Assembly: GCA_023807065.1 (NCBI GenBank)
Contig: JAJJLU010003502.1
Coordinates: 1-64,000 of the forward strand
Reading direction: 5' to 3'
Origin: Isotricha intestinalis
Lineage: Eukaryota; Ciliophora; Litostomatea; Vestibuliferida; Isotrichidae
DNA: 64,000 bases
Notes under the pieces: model-generated
What the model saw: only the letters and a program-made list of their open reading frames with translations
Databases searched by the model: none
Told to the model about the DNA's origin: nothing
Made by a program: the position numbers and the translations under genes
In this document: positions 1-8,219 of the stretch, in pieces
Numbering within the stretch: position 1 is the stretch's first letter
How the letters are laid out: each line of letters begins with the position of its first letter

Positions 1-197
1 GATACTCTTGTTATTTTAATTGTTATTTCTTTAAATCTTTTCCTTTTATTTTCTTTCATTTAATTTGTATATTTTTACAAAAATTTCAATTAATTATTCA
101 TTCTAATCAGCCAATTTATTAAGAAATTTATAGAAAAATAACATTAAAAGAAAATAAATAAATTAAAAAAACACATTAAAAAAATATTTTCAAAAAA

Positions 198-1118
198 ATG
201 GAATCCCAAGAAGAGAAATTAAATTTAAACAACATGTCAACAGAAACCCGTAATGCCTTAACTCAAAATTTGGATACAATGTCATCTTTAGAAATAGTAA
301 CCATAATGAATAAAGAAGACCAAAAAGTAGCATTATCAATAACTCCTCATCTTCCAGAAATAGCAAAAGCAGTAGACTTCGCATCATCCTCTCTGGAAAA
401 AGGAGGCCGGATCTTCTACATGGGAGCAGGAACTTCAGGTCGTTTAGGAGTATGTGACGCTGCTGAATGTCCTCCAACCTTTTCTGCATCTCCTGAGCAA
501 TTCATAGGGTTAATAGCAGGAGGTCCCTCTGCTTTCCTAAAAGCAGTGGAAGGCGCAGAGGATTCCTTTGATTTAGGGAAAGAAGATCTCATTAAACACA
601 AAGCAAATAATAAAGATACTATTATCGGTCTCGCTGCTAGTGGGAGAACACCTTATGTGATTGGAGGATTAAAATATGGGAAAGAAATTGGTTGTAAGAC
701 TGTTTCAATTTCATGTAATTTAAATTCTGAAATCGGGAAAATCGCAGATGTGAAAATTGAAGTTATTGTTGGTCCTGAAGTTCTTACTGGAAGTACAAGA
801 TTGAAAGCTGGAACTGCACAGAAAATGATTTTAAATATGATTAGTACTGGAGCTATGGTTAAATATGGGAAAGTTTATGGGAATTTAATGGTGGATTTAA
901 TGCAAAATAATAAGAAGTTGAAAGTTAGAGCTGAAAATATTGTTATGGAAGTTACTGGAGTTGAAAGAGATCAAGCCAGAAAGTTTATTGATATGGCTAA
1001 AGGAAGTGTTAAAGTTGCTATTGTTATGATTCTTGCTAATGTTAGTTATGATGAAGCTTTGAAAAGACTTGAAGATGGGAAAGGGTTTGTTAGGAAAGCT
1101 TTGACAGATAAGATTTAG
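198..1118 (+). CDS. murQ: N-acetylmuramic acid 6-phosphate etherase (MurQ), bacterial type
   Basis: This 306-residue protein covers the full usual length of bacterial MurQ, the lyase that removes D-lactate from MurNAc-6-phosphate to give GlcNAc-6-phosphate during recycling of cell-wall sugar. The SIS-domain sugar-phosphate loop GAGTSGRLG is at residues 76-84. The two glutamates equivalent to the catalytic pair of E. coli MurQ are seen as E90 in AECPPT and E121 in EGAEDS. The family signature TGSTRLKAGTAQK lies near residue 195. There is no signal peptide, so the protein is probably cytosolic. A eukaryote has no peptidoglycan of its own, so I infer it processes muramic acid from ingested bacteria. 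Base composition is clearly richer in G and C than the neighbours, most strongly in the first half. This supports transfer from bacteria with partial adaptation to the host. Confidence 0.93.
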   Translation: MESQEEKLNLNNMSTETRNALTQNLDTMSSLEIVTIMNKEDQKVALSITPHLPEIAKAVDFASSSLEKGGRIFYMGAGTSGRLGVCDAAECPPTFSASPEQFIGLIAGGPSAFLKAVEGAEDSFDLGKEDLIKHKANNKDTIIGLAASGRTPYVIGGLKYGKEIGCKTVSISCNLNSEIGKIADVKIEVIVGPEVLTGSTRLKAGTAQKMILNMISTGAMVKYGKVYGNLMVDLMQNNKKLKVRAENIVMEVTGVERDQARKFIDMAKGSVKVAIVMILANVSYDEALKRLEDGKGFVRKALTDKI

Positions 1119-1868
1119 GTTTTTAGTAGAGTTTGTTTAATTATATTTTATTTGATATTTTATATTTTTTTAATTTATATTAGAGATTAATAATTAAAAA
1201 AATAAATTTTTTAATTCTTTTAGTGTTAAAAACTCAACATTACATTTAACATTAAAATTAATAAAAATACATAAATATAAATAAAAAATTTAAACTTAAT
1301 TCAAGTAATTTGTGGAAAATTAAAATAAACATTTTTAATTTGAATATAATTAAAATTATTAACATAAATTAAATAAAAATCATTTTTTAAAAAAACATAT
1401 TTTATAAATTGTGTAGATTAATATTGGTTTTCTTTTATTTTTTAATATATATACATTTAAAATAATTAATTTATTTTATGGATATAAAATAAATTCAATG
1501 TTTCAGTTTTTTATTTATATAATATAATTATATATATAAACATAATATTACTGATTTATTTTATACTAGTAAAGCCTATCAAAATTATATAATAAATAAT
1601 TCTGATCTTGATGTTAGTAATTTAAACTTTAAAAATTCATGATATTATTATTAATTTAAATAATTAATTTTTTATGGTTGAAAAATTTAATAAAATTTTT
1701 TTTATAAAAAATAAAAATAAATTTCATTTTCTCTTAAAAAAAGGTTATTCATTTAATATACAAACATTTTTACTTTTTTCTAAATTTTTATATTTTTCCT
1801 TTTAAATTAAAATTTAATTATTTTTCCTCTAAATTTCCCAACCAAAAAATATAAAAAAAATTAACAAT
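1119..1868. other. Intergenic gap, almost featureless
   Basis: This stretch is nearly pure A/T with short homopolymers and no long open frame on either strand. One short piece near 1560-1650 on the plus strand reads like a protein tail, with GAT, AGT and GCC codons and a terminal TGA. It is too short to assign. The right end is the 3' flank of the minus-strand gene that follows. Confidence 0.5.
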
Positions 1869-2237
1869 CTATAATAATAAAATAATTAATAGAGAAATAA
1901 TATTTATTTTTAAAAAGAATTCACTATTGTTACTAGTACATGAAATTTTAATATTTTTTGCATTATATAAGTTTTCTAATTTTTCTTCTTCATCTTCTAT
2001 TGAATCAATATTTTTATATTCTAAATAATCACAGATTTGAGTTTCTTCATTTAGAATTTTTAAAGTTATTAAACAACATGAAAAATCTGAATCTTCTTCT
2101 TTTGTGTTATCTGAGCATTTAATATCAGTTGAAGGAATTGTTAGTCTACATATTTGTTTATATTCTGGAAAAATTGTTTCTAAACAAAAAATTATATTCA
2201 AATTTATTAAAAAAGAAAATATAATTATCCTTATCAT
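1869..2237 (-). CDS. Small cysteine-rich secreted, possibly GPI-anchored protein
   Basis: This 122-residue protein starts with a typical signal peptide (hydrophobic residues about 3-18, likely cleaved after the Cys-Leu-Glu region). It has a polar, acidic middle with six cysteines, including a CC pair in DFSCCLITLK, and ends in a hydrophobic tail (about residues 109-122) with no cytoplasmic extension. That arrangement is the hallmark of a GPI-anchored surface protein, with the Ser/Asn region before the tail as a possible attachment site. Small secreted proteins with a CC pair and a hydrophobic end occur in ciliates, as I recall, but I cannot name a family. Its role is unknown; surface coat or adhesion is only a guess. 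It lies 149 nt downstream of the DUF229 gene, on the same strand. Confidence 0.7.
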   Translation of the reverse strand: MIRIIIFSFLINLNIIFCLETIFPEYKQICRLTIPSTDIKCSDNTKEEDSDFSCCLITLKILNEETQICDYLEYKNIDSIEDEEEKLENLYNAKNIKISCTSNNSEFFLKINIISLLIILLL

Positions 2238-2386
2238 TTATTCTTTATTTTTTTATAAATAACAATAAAAGAAAGAAATATAATATTAATCAATTATATA
2301 TTTTTTAAACTAAATTTATCTTTTTCCATTTTTTAAACAATAATCTTTTCATATTATTTATTTAAAATAAGACAATAATTTCAAAT

Positions 2387-4642
2387 TTAACTTTTAATAG
2401 CATCACAAGGACATCTTTCAAGGAGTTCACTTCCATAATCTTTCTTATATTTATCACAAGTTCTATTTAATCCATTAATTTTTTCAAAAATGCTGCTCCC
2501 TTTCACACTAAATTCACTCTTATCACTATTTAACATATCACTCATAGTATCATGAATATCATAAGGGGAAACTAATATTTCTTCATTATAAACAACATTT
2601 TCTTTATTATATTCAAAATCATCAGACATTATTAAAAAGAATGTACCTAAATCTCTTTCAATTCTAAAATCTTTCCCAGCTAAAAAATTAAATTCTTTTG
2701 CTTGGAAATTTGCTCCATGGTCACTAACAATAAAAACAGATAAACTTTGTTTAAAGTTTTCTAATAAATATAATAAAAATTCAGAAAGTGAATTATCAAT
2801 ATATTTAACAATTGCAAGTGAAGTTTCATGTGGATCAATAAATGATAATCTTAAGAATTTTCTTTCTTCTTTATAAGCTTCTAAAAATTTTCTTCCATAT
2901 TCAAAAACATATTCAAAAGTATCTTTTCCATATAAACATCTTCTTTTTCTTGCATAAATCCCAACTTCTGATTGTTGTTTATTATTAGGAGGATTATAAT
3001 TAGGATCACAAAATAAAGCAATATTTTCATGATCAAATCCATGAAATTTATATTTAGTTAATCTCATTAGTAAAAATAATTCTCTATGACATTGATTTGA
3101 ACTTGAAGCTGTTATATAACCTTTATTTTTAAATTCATTAACTATTGAATTTTTATCAGTTTCTCCTTTTGTACTTCCATAAAACATTGGAATACAATTA
3201 GTTTCTGTAGATCCTAAAAAATTTATATATTTTAAAAATTGAAATGATGTAAAACCTTCTTTTTTATTTTTTTCTAAATGATAATATTCTTGAACAATTT
3301 TTGCAGTTTTTGGTAAAGATCTATAAAAATGTCTTCTACTTAATCCATCTAAATATAATATAACAATATTTTCAAATTTAACAGGATTTTTTTTTTTTTT
3401 TTCTCTTCTTTCGTTAATTAATTTTTCATTTTTATTAATCTTAATTTCAACTACTCCTTTGCCATCATTATTAAATTTAACACAAACTTCAGGTTTAGTC
3501 TGACTTTTACTTGCATCAACTAATTTTCCTAAAACTCGATAATGAAAAGTTCCAACAGCACTATCTCTCAAAGAAAAAGGAGTAGTATCAGGATAACCAA
3601 TATAATTTGAATTTACTGGTACTGTATTTCTTTTAAATTGAACTAATTTTGATTTTACATTTGCTCTATTTTCACATGTATCAAAATCTGTAAAATCTTT
3701 CAATAGAAGTTCAATATAACATGTGTCTGGACTTCTTATTTTACATCCATCTTTTGTTGGATCTGTTTCTATTTTTTTATCACTCATTCCAAATGGCCAT
3801 ATCGAACAATATTTCTCTCCATCTTTTTGTTTAAATTTTATTCTTTTTTCATATTCTGAATATTTATCTCCATATGGATCTACAATTGTGTCATTTTTTT
3901 CCTTTTCTTTTTCTTTTTCTTTTTCTTTATCTTTATCTTTATCTTTATCTTCTTCTTTTTCTTTATCTTTATCCTTTTCTTTTTCTTTTTCCTTTTCTTT
4001 TTCTTCTTCCTTTTCTTTTTCTTCTTCCTTTTCTTTTTCTCCATTTGGCTCAAGGAAATCAATATATGAAAAATTTGAATTGTTTGATAAATTTGAAGAT
4101 TGCAATGTAAGATTTGGAAATAATTCAAATCTATCACTATCAATTTCAAAGTAAAATGGAATAATAAGCACTATAACAATCAAAATACATGTTAATTTAA
4201 AAATATCTTTTGATTTTATTGTTTTAACTGAAAAAAGAAAAGTTTCGATAAAAATCGTAATAAAAATAGTATTTCTAAGATAAACAATAGTTGGTAAGGA
4301 TGTTTGAATAAAAACTAATTTTCTATATAATAAATCAAGCATCCAAAAAATAATAAATTGTGAGAATAGAAAAAGATAATGAATTTTTTGTCTAATTATA
4401 GAAGAAAAAAGAATTGATGTTATTAAAGATGCCATTAATAAATTGAAACTTCCATATAATTTGTCTGATCTTTTTAATAAATTTAGTTTTCTATTTTCTT
4501 CTAAAGATGAATAATAAAAATAAGTTGAGAAACAAACTAAAATAATTGGAATTATTTTATTTTTCTCTTTATAAATTGGAGTTTCTTTTTTTGAATTTTC
4601 TCTTATTTGGACTTTTATACTTTTTTGATATGAATTTTCCAT
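2387..4642 (-). CDS. Membrane protein with DUF229-type alkaline phosphatase/sulfatase fold
   Basis: This 751-residue protein has five hydrophobic segments near the N-terminus (about residues 29-45, 64-83, 87-108, 119-140 and 147-166). A charged linker of alternating Lys and Glu/Asp follows (203-249), then a large C-terminal domain. That domain begins with VILYLDGLSRRHF (metal-ligand Asp 432) and carries SDHGANF near residue 645. Both match the DUF229 family of the alkaline phosphatase/sulfatase superfamily, whose members resemble membrane-anchored phosphoethanolamine transferases and sulfatases. The conserved stretch containing ETNCIPMFYG is also present. The five-helix anchor plus hydrolase layout suggests the catalytic domain faces the lumen or the outside. 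The substrate is unknown. The position expected for the Ser/Thr nucleophile after the first Asp is ambiguous, so activity is not certain. Confidence 0.82.
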   Translation of the reverse strand: MENSYQKSIKVQIRENSKKETPIYKEKNKIIPIILVCFSTYFYYSSLEENRKLNLLKRSDKLYGSFNLLMASLITSILFSSIIRQKIHYLFLFSQFIIFWMLDLLYRKLVFIQTSLPTIVYLRNTIFITIFIETFLFSVKTIKSKDIFKLTCILIVIVLIIPFYFEIDSDRFELFPNLTLQSSNLSNNSNFSYIDFLEPNGEKEKEEEKEKEEEKEKEKEKEKDKDKEKEEDKDKDKDKEKEKEKEKEKNDTIVDPYGDKYSEYEKRIKFKQKDGEKYCSIWPFGMSDKKIETDPTKDGCKIRSPDTCYIELLLKDFTDFDTCENRANVKSKLVQFKRNTVPVNSNYIGYPDTTPFSLRDSAVGTFHYRVLGKLVDASKSQTKPEVCVKFNNDGKGVVEIKINKNEKLINERREKKKKNPVKFENIVILYLDGLSRRHFYRSLPKTAKIVQEYYHLEKNKKEGFTSFQFLKYINFLGSTETNCIPMFYGSTKGETDKNSIVNEFKNKGYITASSSNQCHRELFLLMRLTKYKFHGFDHENIALFCDPNYNPPNNKQQSEVGIYARKRRCLYGKDTFEYVFEYGRKFLEAYKEERKFLRLSFIDPHETSLAIVKYIDNSLSEFLLYLLENFKQSLSVFIVSDHGANFQAKEFNFLAGKDFRIERDLGTFFLIMSDDFEYNKENVVYNEEILVSPYDIHDTMSDMLNSDKSEFSVKGSSIFEKINGLNRTCDKYKKDYGSELLERCPCDAIKS
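3896..4036 (-). repeat. KEKE low-complexity repeat inside the DUF229 gene
   Basis: A run of imperfect hexamers built from Lys-Glu and Lys-Asp codons encodes about 47 alternating charged residues. On the plus strand it appears as a long C/T tract, which creates false open frames there. It forms the linker between the membrane anchor and the catalytic domain. Confidence 0.9.
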
Positions 4643-5127
4643 ATTTAATAATAAGGTTTATTTTTAATATCATTAATGTTATATGAGATTAAAAAGATTT
4701 TAAAAAATAATATATTTTCTCAATATTCTTTGAATAGGAGAAATAAGAAAATTTATTTTTTAAAAATAATTTCAGAAAATCATTGGAAATCACAAAAATA
4801 AAAAAAAGAAAATGAATAACAATCAAATAGAATATATTAGTTAAAATTTGAAAATATTTAATTATGATAATTAAAATTAATAAATGTTAATTTTTATAGA
4901 AAAAATTTTACAAAAATTTTTTTGTATCTCTTTTTATAAAATATTAATTTATTAAAGAAAAAGCAAAAAAATAAAAAGATATTCTATATAACATTAAAAA
5001 TCAATAATTACATTCAACAATTAGATGATTTTATTTGAAAAATACAAATAAAATTATATTATAAGATTATTGAACTTATATTTTAATAATAATCTCAAAT
5101 ATATAAATTAATTTTTAATTAAATAAT
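4643..5127. other. Intergenic gap, nothing recognised
   Basis: This A/T-rich spacer holds the 5' flank of the DUF229 gene and the 3' flank of the aspartic-protease-like gene, both on the minus strand. I see no open frame, RNA gene or repeat beyond homopolymer runs. Confidence 0.5.
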
Positions 5128-6423
5128 TTACATTATATTCATATAATTATTGGTATCCTCTAATTCAATGGCTTTCAATTTTTTACTTGAAAAAAAAAAT
5201 ATTTTAAAGATAATTAATGAAATAAACAAAATCAAAAGAAAGATAATAAAAAATATTATATAAGTATTTAAATGGTTTTCTTTTTTTGGAAACCCGAAAT
5301 AAGATAAAATATTTTTTTTATCAGGTTCAAATATCAATTGATATTTTTTAAAAAAAGGTTTGCCTAAAACCCAATTATTTAAATTTTGCGTGCTAAAAAC
5401 AATTAATAAATAAAAATTATTTCCGATTTTTTCAAATAAATCTTCATAATTTAAAATAAAAGTAATATTTAAATCTCTTTGAAACAATTTAATCTCAGGA
5501 AAATTTTTAATGATTGTCAATTGATTACAATAAAAGAAATTAAAGGAATCTTCTTCTTCATAAGATGAAAGATTTTTAAAGCATATTTTATTTTCAATAT
5601 ATTCTTTAAAAAAATTTTTTTCAATTAAATATAATATTTCATAGTTACCATAAATAAATCCACTTTCAATTTTTAATTCAAATCTATTATTTCTAACAAG
5701 AGAAAAATTTCCAAAAGTCATTTTATCAAAATTTAAATACCATAAACCATTATTTAACATAATATCAGGATTTGTATTTCTTAAATAATAAGAATCATAA
5801 TTATTATCAAATTCATGTGGTAAACCTCCAATATATAAATATCCTTCATTATTATTTATATAATGTACACTCCAATAAAAAGAATTTATAATTTTTTCAT
5901 TTTTTAATAAGTGAATAAAATCTAAATTATCATTATCTTTTTCTTTTAATTTTAAACCTATTCCTCCTGATAGTTTTTTATTATCTTTTAAATATTCTGT
6001 AGCCAATATAAATTGAAAATTTGGAATTTGGATTTTTGTTTTTTTATTCTCTTTTATATCTTCCATTTCAATATTATCAGATGATTTTTGACCTTTTAAA
6101 AAAGGTTCTTTTAAATAACCGAATGATCTTAATTCAAGTGATTTAAATGTTTTTGATATTTTTTCATTATAAAAATTATTTAATGTATCATTTGATATGA
6201 AAAAATAATATGTTGAAAATTTTAAATATACTTTTATTTTTTGAGGAGGAGTTCCTATTAGTAAGTTAATATAAATTTCATTTTTTTCATTTCTTAAAAA
6301 TTTTTCTTTTTCATTGAGATTATCTAATTGTGGTATATCAGTTTGAAAATATAATTTAAGGAAAGAATACACTGGAATTATAATAAAATTTAAAAAAAAA
6401 ATGTTTTTTAAAGATTTAATCAT
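5128..6423 (-). CDS. Membrane-anchored pepsin-like protein, catalytic aspartates lost
   Basis: This 431-residue protein has the layout of an A1 (pepsin-type) aspartic protease: a hydrophobic signal segment (about 7-22), the flap-side motif YINLLIGTPPQ (51-61), and near the end NWVLGKPFFKKYQLIFE, which matches the family's ILG-x-x-F-x-x-x-Y motif. A single transmembrane helix (about 395-415) and a short cytosolic tail follow. The first catalytic triad, normally DTG(S), reads K-F-S-T at 68-71. The second, normally DSG or DTG, reads ESG near residue 250. Both catalytic aspartates are therefore missing, so it is probably a non-proteolytic binding protein of the endomembrane system or cell surface. 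The open frame is intact and there is no other sign of decay. Confidence 0.82.
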   Translation of the reverse strand: MIKSLKNIFFLNFIIIPVYSFLKLYFQTDIPQLDNLNEKEKFLRNEKNEIYINLLIGTPPQKIKVYLKFSTYYFFISNDTLNNFYNEKISKTFKSLELRSFGYLKEPFLKGQKSSDNIEMEDIKENKKTKIQIPNFQFILATEYLKDNKKLSGGIGLKLKEKDNDNLDFIHLLKNEKIINSFYWSVHYINNNEGYLYIGGLPHEFDNNYDSYYLRNTNPDIMLNNGLWYLNFDKMTFGNFSLVRNNRFELKIESGFIYGNYEILYLIEKNFFKEYIENKICFKNLSSYEEEDSFNFFYCNQLTIIKNFPEIKLFQRDLNITFILNYEDLFEKIGNNFYLLIVFSTQNLNNWVLGKPFFKKYQLIFEPDKKNILSYFGFPKKENHLNTYIIFFIIFLLILFISLIIFKIFFFSSKKLKAIELEDTNNYMNIM

Positions 6424-6534
6424 TTTTAAATTCTCAATATATAATAAACAAATTATTTAAAAATTAATAATATTTAACTAATAATAAATTAATATATTTA
6501 AATAACAATAATCAAATAAACTTTTCCAAAAATT

Positions 6535-7413
6535 TTAACAACAAATTTTACAGAAAGGAATCAGCATATTAGTTTCACTTTTATATTCATCAAACCCTTC
6601 TTTTCTCTTTTGATGATTATCAGCAAGTGGAATACTAATAAAAAGAAATAGTAAAGTATTAATTAAAGCTCCACTTAAAATATAATAAAGTTTATAATCC
6701 TGAATTAAAAAATAACAATATAACCCAATGAACCACCAAAATAAAATTTCTCCTAAATAATTAGGATGTCTTGAATATTTCCATAAACCTTCTCTAATAA
6801 AACCTTTTTCACCTTTTGATTTAAAATTATGCATTTCTCTATCAGCTTCAGCTTCTAATAAAGTTGAAATTAAAGAACCAAGAAAACAAATAATAGAATA
6901 AACATTATGTTTATTTCCATTTTGATAAAAAACTAAATAAACTGTTGGTAAAGTACATGCATAAACTATTAAAGTTGGAACATAATGTATTCCTATAAAA
7001 TTAACAATTGGATAAAAATTTCCTGTTTTTTCTTTTATTTGCGAATATCTCCAATCTTGATATGATAAATTTTTAAATGTATATCCCCAATTGAATGTTA
7101 ATCTTATTCCCCAAATTAATATTGATAATAAGAGAAGTAAACTTTCTTCTGACCATTGATAAAATATTATATATGATATAAAAATTACTATTGGTTGAAC
7201 ACTCCAATATGCATCATATACTGATGAATTTGATAATATAGTACTGAAGATAAAAACATAGAATGTTGATATTGTATCTGATATCAATAAATTTATTTGA
7301 AAATTAAAATTTTCCCTTAGAATATAATATAAATATATTCCTAGAATTGATGCTGTAATGTATATTATTGTTATTATGAGTATACCTAGAGTTTTACTAT
7401 CTTTATAATCCAT
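6535..7413 (-). CDS. DUF1295 / steroid 5-alpha-reductase-like membrane protein
   Basis: This 292-residue multipass protein has about seven hydrophobic helices. The C-terminal half carries the DUF1295 signature: EADREMHNFK, GLWKYSRHPNYLGEILFWW and a final PLADNHQKRK-x-x-x-x-YK segment. These form the NADPH- and sterol-binding end in the 3-oxo-5-alpha-steroid 4-dehydrogenase-like superfamily. The middle also has NWGYTF-x-x-x-x-YQDWRY, typical of the family. Related proteins act on lipids or sterols in the endoplasmic reticulum, but the substrate of DUF1295 proteins is not known to me. I take the ATG at 7413; an in-frame TTG just upstream is unlikely to be used. It diverges from the small GTPase gene at 7543, and 129 nt separate the two start codons. 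Confidence 0.88.
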   Translation of the reverse strand: MDYKDSKTLGILIITIIYITASILGIYLYYILRENFNFQINLLISDTISTFYVFIFSTILSNSSVYDAYWSVQPIVIFISYIIFYQWSEESLLLLLSILIWGIRLTFNWGYTFKNLSYQDWRYSQIKEKTGNFYPIVNFIGIHYVPTLIVYACTLPTVYLVFYQNGNKHNVYSIICFLGSLISTLLEAEADREMHNFKSKGEKGFIREGLWKYSRHPNYLGEILFWWFIGLYCYFLIQDYKLYYILSGALINTLLFLFISIPLADNHQKRKEGFDEYKSETNMLIPFCKICC

Positions 7414-7542
7414 CAATTTTTTTTAATATCAGTATTTTTCTTTTAATTTTTATTATATTTTTTTATAATAGTTTTTTAAAAAATAATTTTAAAAAATATA
7501 TTTTGAATAAATGTTTTGATTATTTTTTTATTTTTAAAGGAA

Positions 7543-8124
7543 ATGGATTTTCAAATTGATCAACCTAATAAAATTTACATTATAGGTGATCGTAAGGTTG
7601 GAAAAAGTAATATCATAAGGTTTCTTCAAGGTAAATCATTTAGTCAAAAAATACAATCTATAATGGGAATTTCATTTTCATATCTTACTTTAAATAACAT
7701 TAAATTTACAATTAAAGAAATGACAGATAATGATGAATTTAAATTTATAAATTATTATAAAGATGAAATTGAAGATATTTTATTATTAATTGTTGTTTTT
7801 TCAATTGACAATGAAAAATCATTTGAATATGCAAAATGGCTTATTCAATTTACTTTTGATAATATAACAAATAATCAAATGCCTATTTTATTATGTGGAA
7901 ATAAATGTGATTTAAAAAAAGAAAACGTTGATGAAAATTTAATTTTTGAATTGGTGAATAATATAAAAGATTGTAAATATGTTCAAATTTCATGTAAAGA
8001 GGGAATAAATATGAAACATATTCTAAAATTTATAAAAAAAATAGAAATTAATGATGATATGAAAGAAAAAAATATAAATCAAAATTTAGAAGGAATTTCA
8101 GTTGGTAGTTGTAATATTTTTTAA
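7543..8124 (+). CDS. Atypical Ras/Rab-like small GTPase with C-terminal CNIF prenylation motif
   Basis: This 193-residue protein keeps the P-loop GDRKVGKSN (GxxxxGKS), the guanine-specificity motif GNKCD and the SCKEG (SAK-like) motif, so it should bind GTP or GDP. The switch II motif DxxGQ, needed for hydrolysis, is replaced by EMTDND. The protein is therefore unlikely to cycle like an ordinary Rab. It ends in Cys-Asn-Ile-Phe, a good CaaX box for prenylation, which suggests membrane attachment. The first ATG in frame is at 7543. The ATG at 7511 runs into TGA, and the TTG at 7516 is not a likely eukaryotic start. It is not assignable to a named Rab or Ras subfamily. Confidence 0.85.
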   Translation: MDFQIDQPNKIYIIGDRKVGKSNIIRFLQGKSFSQKIQSIMGISFSYLTLNNIKFTIKEMTDNDEFKFINYYKDEIEDILLLIVVFSIDNEKSFEYAKWLIQFTFDNITNNQMPILLCGNKCDLKKENVDENLIFELVNNIKDCKYVQISCKEGINMKHILKFIKKIEINDDMKEKNINQNLEGISVGSCNIF

Positions 8125-8219
8125 TCCATATAAATAGGTATTATTATTATTTATAAAATAGAGAGAAAATAATAACTAATTTTTATAAATAAAATATTTA
8201 ATTTTTTTTTAATAAATTT

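Noticed and set aside
190..601. Open frames on the minus strand over the MurQ gene
   Set aside because: They lie opposite a strongly conserved enzyme and have no domain; they result from the higher GC of that region.
3723..4154. Ser/Phe-rich and Leu/Phe-rich plus-strand frames over the DUF229 gene
   Set aside because: They are the antisense of the Lys-Glu repeat and carry no signal of their own.
7516..7542. Earlier TTG start of the small GTPase
   Set aside because: Eukaryotic starts are rarely TTG, and the ATG at 7543 directly precedes the conserved region. The same reasoning moved the starts at 7416, 22498 and 48791.
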